The position numbers and the translations under genes were made by a program. This document shows positions 1-11,083 of a stretch of 64,000 nt of DNA, piece after piece. A model generated the notes under the pieces. The model was not told the origin of the DNA, ran no database searches, and was given only the letters and a program-made list of their open reading frames with translations. The stretch is taken from NCBI GenBank assembly GCA_963070105.1, contig OY718803.1, positions 4,074,507 to 4,138,506 of the forward strand. Reading direction: 5' to 3'. The stretch's first letter is position 1; each line of letters starts with the position of its first letter. The stretch is from Litomosoides sigmodontis. Lineage: Eukaryota; Nematoda; Chromadorea; Rhabditida; Onchocercidae.

Positions 1-554
1 AGGTGTCGTTGTTGACGGTGCTCTCATCCCCACTCCTGTCTGAAACAAAAGTGGAAAACGGAAAATTGCACGAACTGTTACAGAAAAGGGAAACTTGCTG
101 GTTGCAAATAGTAAATTCAACAGTTCGATTGTTTGTTTGGCAACGCTCGATAGCGGTTGATAATTAATTTAATTTTGTTTGAAGATGGAAAACAGGGATG
201 GAAATTTGAGTGAGTTTTGTGGAAGAAAGTATTTGCTGGCTAGAAGCGAAAATATCAGGCCATGGTGGTGGAATTTTTTCTTACCTCGAGTTGCTGCTGA
301 AGGGGAAAATTTGAGAAATATGGGTTTTCCTTTCAATTGTTCCTCTGTCGCCATGGTGATGCTTAAGTTGATATATCACAGCCAACGATTGCCGTAAGCT
401 GTCATCTATTCAAACACTCGTCGTTATTTTCAATAGAATTTTATAAATTAATTCAGGAAGATACTTCAGTACGATTGCTAATTTTTACTTCTCCATAATT
501 TATTTCATTAAGAGGGAGTCCTTGTGCAGCGTGAATCCTCCTCTTCCATTTCAG
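1..554. other. Left edge, no exon assigned
   Basis: This stretch lies before the first exon I can support. The following exon needs a preceding phase-1 exon, so upstream exons of the CFAP97-like gene probably lie here or outside the window. An open frame from about 179 to 397 carries Trp-rich and Arg-rich residues but matches nothing I recognise, and no splice site links it convincingly to the next exon. Confidence 0.4.
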
Positions 555-1493
555 GCATTCTAATATCTGCGCTACGAGTGATGAGCAATTTCCTACAACA
601 GCATGAGAGATTATATCAATTTATCAAACATAAGGAAAGGGTATGCAAAATTCAATAAAATTTAAAATTTTTAGCTTTTCATCGAAACACAAATCCCAGT
701 TTGCATCGCATAGTCCGCCGCTGTTTCTGTGCGTTACAACTTACTGTATTACATTAGTTGTCATGAAGCGAAAATGGTTGATCGATTCTTCCACACTCAG
801 AAGATTAAATCGCTTTTTTTTGCTGAACCCTCAACTTTAGTTTAATTATTCGTTGAAAGTTCGAAATTCAGTTATTAAAGTCTGAACTCTTCAATTAATT
901 TTAAGATATTGAAAGCGAAACCTATAGTTGAAACGAGACCTCCTCGATCTAACTCAATGCCAGGACGACCCAGAATGTCGCTGCAGAAGGTTGTTTCATT
1001 GTACAATTCATCTCCTAAATTTTTGACACTGAGAACTTCTAGGTAATAAATTGTTCTTCTCTCTCTCTCTCTCTCTCTCCGACATTGACGAAATTTGTAG
1101 TTGTTCTTTCGGTAATGAGATTTTCAGCAATTTATTTAAAGGGAAGAAAACAATTTTGTCAATTTCCTCAATTCTACTTGAAATCTCTTCTTAACTAACA
1201 GGCCAATGGATTCACAACCTTCCCCCATCTTCCCTCTTCTTTCCATCTTTATTCCTTTCTTCTTGCCAGATCGGATTTGCCGATATTTCTTCCCATTATG
1301 CTCAGGAAGCATTACCCTTGTTTTTGAGCTTGCACAAGTCAAGTAGAAGCTACAAGTTTCTGTCTTTCAATTGATCATTTCATACTGATTTACCTTTTTG
1401 CAGCGTAATGAGGAGAGAAGGATTCAAGAAGAAAACGAGCGCCTACTGAAGTCATTACTGAAAATTTCGGAACGAAAATCAAAGTACCCATAA
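555..1493 (+). CDS. CFAP97/Hemingway-domain-like protein, 3' part
   Basis: Three exons join in phase: 555-640, 906-989 and 1404-1493, with acceptors TTTCAG, TTTTAAG and TTTTTGCAG and a TAA stop at 1491. The encoded C-terminus reads LYQFIKHKERILKAKPIVET, then RPPRSNSMPGRPRM, then a charged helix RRIQEENERLLKSLLKI. The family hallmark of CFAP97 and CFAP97D proteins is a His/Arg-rich helix, the motif I-x-x-A-K-P-x-V-D/E-T-x-P-P, then a coil E-x-E-N-x-x-L-L. All three parts are present in order. In other animals this family is tied to cilia and sperm axonemes. Nematodes have only non-motile sensory cilia and no flagellated sperm, so the role here is unknown. The start codon was not found; the first exon begins in phase 1. 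The gene converges on ICA69. Identity is by motif only. Confidence 0.55.
1060..1080. repeat. (TC)n microsatellite
   Basis: A run of alternating TC lies in the intron between the second and third exons of the CFAP97-like gene. It is simple-sequence DNA. Confidence 0.85.
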
Positions 1494-1777
1494 CTCTCCC
1501 GTGATAAACTCTTTTCTCTCAGATTTCAGAAAGATTTTTTCAGTAAAATGTTCCCTTTGCGCACGTACACTTGAAATTAATGCTTTTTTTTTTAATTTCT
1601 CAGCGCAAATGTATGCAACATTTGATGAGTGGGACAAAAGCCCTGTTCAAAGGAGATTTCCGCTTTTCTTTCACACGAAAATGACACTCATTTGTACGAA
1701 AAATCAATAGATTCACTTAAAGCGAACGCCTTTAATGAAGTTAGGAAACATTTAAGCGCGCTCCTTTCGCAAATATA

Positions 1778-1783
1778 AATAAA
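1778..1783 (+). promoter_or_regulatory. Polyadenylation signal AATAAA
   Basis: AATAAA on the plus strand lies 285 bases after the CFAP97-like stop codon and just before the converging ICA69 stop. It is the first canonical signal after that gene. Confidence 0.4.
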
Positions 1784-1832
1784 ATACACATTCAACATTT
1801 TACAAGAAGTGAAGAACCGACAATGGCTCGAG

Positions 1833-4800
1833 TCAACAATTTTCAGACACTCCACTACCACTCACTTCGGCTGTTTCAAATTCTTCCAAAAGTCCTTTCC
1901 AAATCTGCAAGCTTAATATTTTACATTCTGCTAGAAGGCATTTAAAACAGAATTCAAATTAAGCCCACTGAAGTCTTTCTATGCAAGTTGTAATTTTCAA
2001 TTATTTTGCAATTCCGATGCGAACTCACATCGAAATTCGAATCTGTTGGATCTGCGAAGGGATTTGGAAAATTGCTTTCCACTGAAGGAAGCTGCAGTAA
2101 CTGGGATGGTAGAGCCAATGACGATGATGGCGGAACAGAAGATGAAGTAGTCGTTGCATCAAGTGTAGTTGTTTCATTAGCCACTAGATTTGACCATTCA
2201 GATGCGAATGAGTTTGCTCCAGCACTTGCATCATCCAATGATAGCAAATCTATGAGGTCGGATGGACAACGAGTCACTGAATTAAATGATAAATGTCAAA
2301 TGAATTCACTCATTCCAAATGTCGCAATTTCACTGCAAGCTGCTCATTACACATTACCATAAAATGCGACAATTTAACACCTAACTATTGTATGTCAAAA
2401 TCCGCCCCCGACTTCTGAGACGGAACATCGTAATGTTGAAACTTGAAGTTTACCATTTCTCTTTGATTTCCATCCTGGTGGAGGAGCTATCGGTGGGATT
2501 GTGGTGGCTGATATTTCAATTTCACTGATTGAATGTGCTCCCACTGATATCGTTGTTTGCCGTGGTACACCGCTTGTTGGTTCGACGTTATCGTCATTTT
2601 GATGTTCTTTTGCTAATCCTAATGAACTTTCAATTCTACTGTCCAATAAATCATGCCCGTTCAAATTCTCCAAATCTCGCAGCACTTGCTCCATTTCCTG
2701 CTCATATTGACCGAACTCAATTGGACTGAAAGACGTTTTATTTTAGTGATCACTTAACCGCTGGTTCTATGAGTGAGGTGTTTAAAATCTAATTGAAAAT
2801 AAAATAGACGACAACCTTTTGGATTCCCTTCCATCAGTTGTCACTTGGTTGTCGCTCTCACAACCGCACTCTTTTGAAGGTTCAGTCAAATCCTGCAATA
2901 CAAAAATCACCATATATTTATCTTATTTAATATTTTTCGCTCAAAATCAATCCTCTCTTAAAAGTATTTTTTGAATTTAGAAAATGATTACCGCAAGCAC
3001 TTCAAACTCGTAATGTTTACGACTGGACACAAAATCATAAATCTTCTCATATGCCAGCGTTGTCTGCTCATAGTAGTTGCACAGTAATTTCTGATATGAT
3101 TCCAATAGCTGTCAACGCATGCAACAAAATTAGATTATTAAGTCTGAATAAAAATTAAATGAGAAATTTTCCGAGTTATTTGATGCCATCGAATATCTTG
3201 CTCGTCGGGAATCTTCCCTCTCTTTCATATTATTCATTAAGCATTACTATTCAGTTCTAGATGGATTGTTTAAACAAGAAATTTGTTCTTCAATGAAGAA
3301 TTGCCGTTTAGTTCAGGAGATATATGAGTCATGCCTTATTCTGCAAAATCTTCTCATCGCTTTATGTTGGCTTGTTAAAGTATGTCTCTTGAAATTTGTT
3401 GCTACTGTTGATTTGACATATTTGATTGATGCATGATATGTAACAATTGAGAATGAAATTAAGCAAAATAATTCAACGATTGAATTTCTGGCCCACTTTA
3501 CGCCAAGTGGATCGGAAAAAGACAACGCCTTTCAAGAAGTGAAGTTTAAATAAAGGTATGGTTCAGGTTGACATATGAAAATGAAATTGTTTACATAATA
3601 CCTGTGAAAACAAATTGTAGCGACTAGCAACCAGTAAATCCACCTTTTGAAGAGTATCCAATTTCAAACTATCCAGTTTCTCCTTATTTCGTCTAACAGC
3701 ATTCTGTGCTGTGCGAAACTTTTCCAAGACATTTCCCTCATCCGGGTCAAGCTGCAACACGATACAGTCGATGAGCAGAAAAAACGAAGGTGTATTAGCA
3801 GCAGGATAATCGACGACCGTCTGTGCGACAGTGAATTCTCTTGAATGAAACACGTCAGTTCTTAAATAGCAAGTAGAAAGCACTAAAGCACAAGAAGTTC
3901 AACCTAGAAGCATCCTAACCTCTTTACTTGTTTTCTTCATCCATAACAACGACCCTCTATACTCAGTTCTAACTTTCTCCGCAGCATCCACTGTTTGCGC
4001 ACTATCCAAGATGGCTCTTTCCGCAAAAACATGAAGCTCAGCAAAGAATCGTAGCAAAGGATTTCGAATTTGCAATCTAACAATTAAATTTCGCAAATTT
4101 CATTGAAAAAATTACTTCATGACAGTAGAACCAATAGTCAGGTTGTTTAAAGGCGAGAGTTATGCCAAAATTACTTTACTAGCTAAATAAAAATTAGCGA
4201 ATTTTTCGGAACTTATAGAAGCAATTGCGCAATAACTAAAGTCTAACCTTGTTAAGCATTCGCCAAAAAATCTGATCCCTATCCGAAAAAAACTGTCAAT
4301 TTAACGATTATGAATTTAGGATAGCGAAGAGATATTTTAGAAATAACCTATGATATACTGAAATTGCTAATACTCTCGCAACAGCGATCATAACACGGCC
4401 GGCAGCTGTTACTTCTGCTGCACCATTTTCTTTCAACATTTTACTCAGTTCAAGTTCCACTTGCGCTAATTCTGAAAATCTTTGCCAGATTTAATAACAA
4501 TAGCTATGTCCTCCATGATTAGGCTGTGCTCAAATGTCCATGCATAACAGTGAAACCAAAAAATTTCTAAATTTTTCAAAGCTCTAATGCGAAAATTGCA
4601 GAACATAAAAACGTCGGATAAATTATGATTAATTGATCTAAGAAGAATACCGCTTAGATAATGATGATAATCATCGATGCAGCAAAGCATTTGGTGAGAT
4701 GTGTCCTGAACGAACTGAAACAAAGCCACTTTGGTATCAAATTCCGCATCTGAAGCTAATAAATATTCATCCTCCTGAAATGAGTGCCTTTGTTAAGCTT

Positions 4801-5048
4801 CAATCATTCAAATTTCACTTTTTACTCAGGAATTTTATTTGAAATTTTAGGAATTTTTACTATTCAATTGACAGACATAGCTAGCAATGGTGCTATTTGC
4901 CATCAAAGGAAGCATCTCCAACCTTTTTTCCCAACTTTTTCCTGATTAACTGCTTAGCTGTCCAATATTGCTGGCGCATTTTATTCAGTGTGGGCTCATC
5001 AAATCGATCCACAAAACGATCGAAATTTAAACCGCTAAAATTAGACAT
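1833..5048 (-). CDS. ric-19: ICA69 / islet cell autoantigen 1 homologue (RIC-19)
   Basis: This is a complete ten-exon gene of 488 codons; human ICA1 has about 483. Exons, 5' to 3' on the minus strand: 5048-4923, 4774-4651, 4471-4348, 4076-3920, 3751-3602, 3108-2992, 2892-2816, 2725-2454, 2276-2029, 1904-1833. All intron phases match. The start MSNFSGLNFDRF is chosen because it runs in frame into LNKMRQQYW. Residues about 20-250 form the arfaptin-homology BAR domain, with family motifs GKKEDEYLLASDAEFDTK, RLQIRNPLLRF, RTEYRGSLLWMK and LQKVDLLVASRYNLF. The C-terminal half is Ser/Thr/Pro-rich and ends with the ICAC-type block LPSQLLQLPS and NPFADPTDSNFD. The family binds Rab2 and PICK1 and acts in Golgi and dense-core vesicle traffic in neurons. 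Divergent neighbour: SNIP1. Confidence 0.93.
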
Positions 5049-6650
5049 CCAGTATTATTACTAATTAATTCTGAAGTGTCCAGCAATCTATGTGAAGTCC
5101 AACTTGCCGACATTGTTATAAGATCAACAGCAAAAGGATTGACGGATAACTGGAGAACTATTATTGTTGTAAATTAGAGCTGAATAATTCCAACTATTAG
5201 TAAGAGCGGTTGACAACGGTCAGAGAATTTTAATTTTTTCAAATAATCGTGAACATATTATATTGGTGCATAAAATAAAGTGAGAAAGGGTGATTAATAG
5301 TTTGAAATGATCACCTGGTAATAGACTCGTAGTGACGTGTATAGGCCATTGTTGATATTTCAATTCCTATATAATATTCCGAACACGCACCATTTAATAA
5401 GTTTCTTCAGGGAATTCGTTAAGTTAAATTACTAAAGCAATCGTTGATGACAAAGATAAAATCGTTTCTCTTTTATTTTTCATTAATTAGCTGGCTCATC
5501 ATTTCTCAACATCTCCACTCATTTAGTTTCTTCTTCTACATTTCACTTAGCACTACTATGATTCACTGGTTCAATGATTGTTTTAAAAATGAAACTTCAC
5601 ACAAACTCACTTTCCCTATGTAATTCCTTGAACTGTAATACTTTGCAGATTTCAACTTGTTGCCTTTATGACTAGTTATCTTTTAATTTCTTTCAATTTC
5701 ATTTCCGACATGGCAAAACAGTTCAGTGATGCGACACGTATTTCAAAGGAATTTGTTTTGTTATAAATTTCTAAAGGCTAAGGTTGCGTGAGCAAAAATT
5801 TCTTCATTTGAATGAAACCTTTCACGTGCAAAGTGAGTGTATCACTCAGCGGCAGCTATTGACATCGAACCCACACGATTAGGAGCAGTTTCTTTGCATA
5901 AAATTGATGCTCGAAAAATAACTACGCATCTGTCTGAGCTCAGGCAGAAAAGAAAATTCAAAGTTAAACTTATGAAATGAACAGAAAGTGAGGCTAAGAC
6001 CAATGAGTTGAAGAGTTGCTGTTATAGTGGTGGCTACTTATATCGATTATACTACTAACGTGCACGATATTGACGGAGTGAAGAGCAACGAAGCCGTAGA
6101 TGAAGCCGTCCGTGGATGGCATTGGCATGGATGGGAGGGTGGCAGGACAAGCGTTAGCTCACGAGCACATCTATCTGATGGCGTAAATAGCACATGGCTG
6201 ATCAATCAGCTAGCAGTCATCATTAACCTACAAATTCTATCTTTTCAAACTCTTTACTTTATCTCCCACTCTCACTCTCCTTCCTCCCTCTCTTTCTCTC
6301 TTTCATTGTGTTTCATTGAAATGAATTTCATTCGTTTTTATTAACCTCAACTCTACAAGGAACGTCTCCGATATTTGGTATGTGTGGGTGATACTGTTAC
6401 CCTGTTGCATTTCTCTGCTACAGTCCATACGGTCAGCGAATGAATGCTCCACAGAGTGATTTAGGATAGAAATGTGAAGCGATAGTGCATCTCTCCTTTT
6501 CATACGTGAAGAAGACACGGCCGTGTTAAAACTTAGATGAGATGACAGTGGGGTGGATTTGAGGAGTTGTAGGTTGCAAAAGTTATTCAGCTAGGTTAAG
6601 CAAGATATTTTTATTGTGTAAGACAAGGAGAATGAATCTATGAAGTTTGG
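5049..6650. other. Intergenic region between ICA69 and SNIP1
   Basis: About 1.6 kb separates the divergent ICA69 and SNIP1 starts and should hold both promoters. It contains AT-rich sequence and a CT-rich stretch near 6258-6305. The open frame at 6027-6344 has no family features or splice context and I regard it as chance. Confidence 0.6.
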
Positions 6651-6651
6651 A

Positions 6652-6666
6652 TTTTGCAAATTTCAG
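6652..6666 (+). promoter_or_regulatory. Probable spliced-leader acceptor before SNIP1 start
   Basis: TTTGCAAATTTCAG sits directly against the ATG of SNIP1, with no coding exon upstream. In nematodes a TTTCAG at the 5' end of a gene usually marks trans-splicing of a spliced leader. The placement also supports the chosen start. Confidence 0.5.
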
Positions 6667-8963
6667 ATGACGCGTAAGCGCAGAAATAATAGCCCAAGTT
6701 GTTCGGAGAAGTCATATTCCTCAGGAACTCGCCGATCTACCTCACCAGGAACTTCTCGTAGTCATCTTTCACGCCGTCATCAAGCGCATTCCTCCAGTTC
6801 TTATGGTTGTTTCTTTCGCTTCCTCATTTTTTGATTGAATTCGTCGATTGCATTTATCTTACTCATGAAGACTTGTTGCACGTGATTGTTTCAGTAGTTT
6901 TCCGAATTTTATTCATGCATGATCTCGTTTTGGTGGCTCCGAGACTTAGTCTGTAATTTTTGCAGGTTTATTTACCACGTCGATTATAGCAATCTTTTGT
7001 ATAGTCTCTTTTTTAAAACCCTTGATGAGTGTCCAGGTAATCATGACGGAAGAAAATAGTGCATTACTTTTCATCTTCCCCTTCTTTTAACAAAGGCGTG
7101 AGTTCGATTTTATGAAATTAAAGATAATATAACTGTTTTTTTCAGATAAGCTTGAAAATCAATGCAGGGATTCTGGTGATCGTAGGCATGCAGAAAGCCG
7201 GAAGGATTACTCTCGTCACCACAGAACACATCGTTCGAATGATTCGGTGAACAGCGGTAAAAGGCATAATGAGCTTTCACAGAACGACAATAAAAAAAAT
7301 GAAAGGAGTCATACAAAGGAGAGAGTAGAGGGAGATCGAGGTTCATTCAGAAAACATGAATCACCGAAAAGTAAATCTTTTGGATTGTGGAAAATATTTA
7401 GTGATGCAAAAGTTTTATGAGTACTTTTTCTGTAAAATAAGTAGTGCAGAAGTTGCATTTCTTACTTGATATGTCTTATTTATTTTCGTCATGATATTTC
7501 TGATTCTCTTTCATTTTCACTGATCATTAATTTTCAGTATAAGCTATGAATATTCACGAGTTTGATTTTTTGAAGGACAATAAAAAACAGATGTAATGCT
7601 AATTTAGACAGTTGCTTTCTATTTAAAGAACCTGCCTCGTCTGATTTCCTTTTTTTTTATATGACTTTTTATATGAGGGAGCATATTCCTTCGGTAACCA
7701 ATAATTTGCCTTTTGTATTATAGGGATAAAAAAGGAGTTCGATGAAGAAAGCAATGGAAAATTGTCGACTAGGAATACGAAGGAGGAAAGATTGAAAAGT
7801 AGAAGCCATCCGTGAGTTTTATGAGCCTGTTAAATATTTCAAAATGTCCTTCTGTGTGATCCCGAACCTGTTTTGTGGTATATGCGTGATTTGCTGTTTC
7901 TTCCGTTCGATGCAAATATTTTTCAGTGACCAATTTGGCAAATATCTTTGTGGTGATCACGACAAGAAGGAAGAACCAAAGATCGAAAAAGAAAAGCCGA
8001 ATTTTGAGCCAAGCGGGAAATTGGCTGAGGATACGAATACTTATCGAGGTGTTGTCATCAAGTACAATGAACCATCCGATGCTCATTTACCAAAATTACG
8101 TTGGCGTCTTTATCCTTTCAAGGTTACTTGTTGATTTCCCCCTAAATTTCAAGCCAAACTTCGAGGAAATATTGTGCTAACACTTAAGAAATATATAGGA
8201 ATTATGATGTTCACCTGCAATGTTTACTCTTTAAGATTTTAATCTGGAATTATTCAGTGCTAACATGGTTATACTGCAGCAGAATTGTATACTTATCTTT
8301 TCTGAGCTATTTCAATATTCTGTTCTACTATGCCTTGTTTAAAATTTTTCTTTTCGAAATGAACAAAGACATAATGTGGTCTCTGATTTTATTGCTCTGA
8401 ATAATTCAGGGAGATGAAGCGTTGCCAGTGTTATACATTCATCGACAATCAGCATATCTTATCGGACGTGATCGCAAAATTGCAGATCTTCCTGTAGATC
8501 ATCCTAGTTGTTCGAAACAGCATGCTGTTTTTCAGTATCGTCTCACACCAAAAGATTTGCCGGATGGAACAACCGTAAAGCGTATACGTCCTTACATAAT
8601 AGATCTCGGTTCTGCAAATGGCACGTATTTGAATAATGAACGTATCGAGTCACAACGGTGAATTTTCGTTACATATGGTTTTTTGCGAAGTTTCTGAATT
8701 TTTAAAGCATTTTTGGATAACAAGTACTATTGCGAGTTTTCTGCATTTTTGGCTTTCCCTTGGTCATAGAAGTTGATCTACTTTCGTGAGAAAATCTAAT
8801 TATCGTTGATCTCATGGTAAATTTATATAGATTCATAGAATTGCGGGAAAAGGACGTGTTGAAATTTGGATTCAGCACACGCGAATTTGTACTACTTAAT
8901 GAAAAATCACATGATGGGGAAGATGTGGAGACGGTGAAAAAAGAAGAAGTATCACCTTCTTGA
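6667..8963 (+). CDS. SNIP1: SNIP1 (Smad nuclear-interacting protein 1), FHA domain
   Basis: The gene has six phase-matched exons: 6667-6805, 7146-7370, 7724-7811, 7927-8122, 8410-8657, 8831-8963, giving 342 residues (human about 396). The first 150 residues are Arg/Ser/His/Lys-rich and low-complexity, as in spliceosomal proteins. The C-terminal half is the FHA domain. It begins after YNEPSDAHLPKLRWRLYPFK, then shows YLIGRD (the phosphothreonine-binding loop), HPSCSKQHAVFQYR and DLGSANGTYLNNERI, and closes with ELREKDVLKFGFSTREFVLL. These match SNIP1 nearly residue for residue. The known family is a nuclear spliceosome-associated protein that also binds p300 and Smad proteins and promotes microRNA processing. 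The stop TGA follows an acidic and Lys-rich tail. Confidence 0.93.
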
Positions 8964-9951
8964 TGTAATATAGGATTTATTTGATGTTCAAATTTCATTT
9001 TACAGCATCGTGTTGGAAATTAAATTCATTTTGTGATATAAATCTGCTTTACAGAGTTTGTTTCGGAAGAAAAATCAGTTAAATATTTAAAGGTGGAACA
9101 TTTTAATTAGATTTCTTTAGTTTGAATGTTCCGGAAGATTTTAAAGTTCATTTATTGTTCCTATACATGTAGATATATCTGAGAACTCAAAATCCTGTAG
9201 ATATATCTCATCCCAAGTTTAAAATATATAGACGACAAAAATTGTATTTGGAAGTACAGCAGGAATCTTATGTGTTTTTCATTTGTAAAATATTTGTTAC
9301 CTTGATTTCTCTGCTTTTGCTTCCTGTCTTTTGCTGTTTTATTTTTATTTGATTTTACTGCTAGTAAACTAAGCAACGCAGCTCTTCTATTTTTGTTAGA
9401 AACACGCTAAAAACATTGAATGTTTACGAGGACATAGTAGTAAATCATCAGGAATGTTCAGGTAGTACGTATTTTGTCTTCATTGAAACGTAATAAAAAA
9501 TAACGTCATCACTGCATAACGAAGAGCGCAGTACGCTTGTTTGAAAATTGCAGACTGCAATGACTGCCAGTAATTGTTTTAAAATGAATACTTTCTGATA
9601 GCATTGGTCCATTTTATTTCCTCATCTGAAGAACAATTCATTGAGAGGCTACAGGTAAATTATTTCCATTTCATTAGACTTATTGTATTCATTTCTATCG
9701 TTTCTAAATATTTGTAGCTGTTAACCCCAGTTGGTTTTCTCTTCACTTTGATCCTAATGCTGCATGCTTTTCAATTTTAATTCCTGATTTCGACTTTATA
9801 AATGTATTAGCAAAGGTAAGGGCAGTGAAGCGCTTGAAGTAAATAATGAAAGATATATACTTTTAAGTATTATTCCGCTGGAGACAAAGTTTGCCTTAGG
9901 AAATAGAAAAATATTTACAATCGATTGAATTGGAAGGTGGAGGAATAGGAC

Positions 9952-9968
9952 AGAGAGAGAGAGAGAGA
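9952..9968. repeat. (GA)n microsatellite
   Basis: A short run of alternating GA lies in the intergenic DNA after SNIP1. Confidence 0.8.
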
Positions 9969-10087
9969 AAGGGAGAATGGCGATGTTTTACAATAATGAC
10001 TCAGCCCACTCTGCCACTTTCCATTTCAACTTTTCTTTTTTTCATTATGTTTTTAATGCTTCATTTACGTTAATGCAACTCAATTAT

Positions 10088-10180
10088 CAATTAATTTTAC
10101 AAATAGAAATCGGGCCTGACACGTACTCCAATGCACTACATAAATTGAATTAACGTTGAAACGAATTGTAAAATTAATTG
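10088..10180. repeat. Perfect 15-bp inverted repeat
   Basis: CAATTAATTTTACAA at 10088-10102 is the exact reverse complement of the 15 bases at 10166-10180, with a 63-base spacer. It could form a hairpin. No miniature transposon ends or target duplications are evident. Confidence 0.6.
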
Positions 10181-11061
10181 AAGTATTTGAAGTGGATTAT
10201 AAAATTGATACACAGTGATTGCATGAAATAGTAATACCGTTGTATAATAGTTTTTAAAAAATATAGGAAAAAACGATTCACAAATATCTGTCATCTGAAT
10301 TTTAACCTGAATCTTCTGTCTATTTTCATTGTGACAAAACAATGCAGCAATGCCATCCACAAACCGATTCTCAAGTTCTGATTGATCATTTCAGTTCACC
10401 TACTTAAATATCGATTTTTTCTTCTCATTAATAAATCTTAGTATTTCTGCTAATTTATCAAACGTTTTTTTTTGTTGGCAAATATTGCTCGATGGGAGGA
10501 GAGCTTATTTTGCTTTTTTTCTCATCGAAATATCCCGTTGATCTGTTTCCACTTGGCATGTCTTAGTGCAACACATTGGCGAAGCCAGCAGAACTGATGA
10601 AAACAGGACAGGACGGACTACCAGTGCGCCTTAGCAACAGCAAACGTACCTGAGAGTCGCAAGAACAACAAACTAGTAGTAACGGATCGCTGCGAATTGA
10701 CAGGCAATTTTTACTTTTAGTTTGCCGACTGCCTCAATTGCTTACGTGTTCTCAATGACGTAGCGACTAAATCTTTTTAACATTCCTGCTCTGTTGTTTA
10801 TTTCCTGCAATCGTCCAGCTGGAAGTGAAGACTGACGAAAGATGTAAATTTTATGATATTTGATATTATCTATCAGCTGAGAAATTCAAATGGGATTAAC
10901 ACTCTCACTTACATCGCTGCTGCAAAAGAAGTCGCAGGGGAAAGAAACTTGCTTTCTTCGCAATTAATTCTTTTTAAAAAAGTCCATTTTAATTCAATTT
11001 TTTCGTTTATACTGATAGACACACACCCTCCTCTTACTTTGCTCAACTACGGGTACGCCTG

Positions 11062-11083
11062 CACGTGATCACGTGATCACGTG
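11062..11083. promoter_or_regulatory. Palindrome with three CACGTG E-boxes
   Basis: CACGTG occurs at 11062-11067, 11070-11075 and 11078-11083, each separated by AT. The 22 bases form a perfect palindrome. CACGTG is the core site of bHLH factors such as Myc/Max/Mondo and TFEB (worm HLH-30). The 8-base period differs from a helical turn. It is a candidate enhancer; the target gene is unknown, and TPPP (3.6 kb downstream) and SNIP1 are the nearest. Confidence 0.5.

Noticed and set aside
2006..2362. 118-codon open frame on the plus strand
   Set aside because: It is antisense to the ICA69 C-terminal exon and has no family features.
4248..4292. A 45-base open segment with good splice sites inside an ICA69 intron (FFSDRDQIFWRMLNK)
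   Set aside because: Using it breaks phase with the next exon. Extending the previous exon to 4348 restores both phase and the conserved RLQIRNPLLRF motif.
6027..6344. 105-codon open frame between ICA69 and SNIP1
   Set aside because: It lies in the divergent promoter region, its end is encoded by a CT-rich tract, and it shows no family motif.
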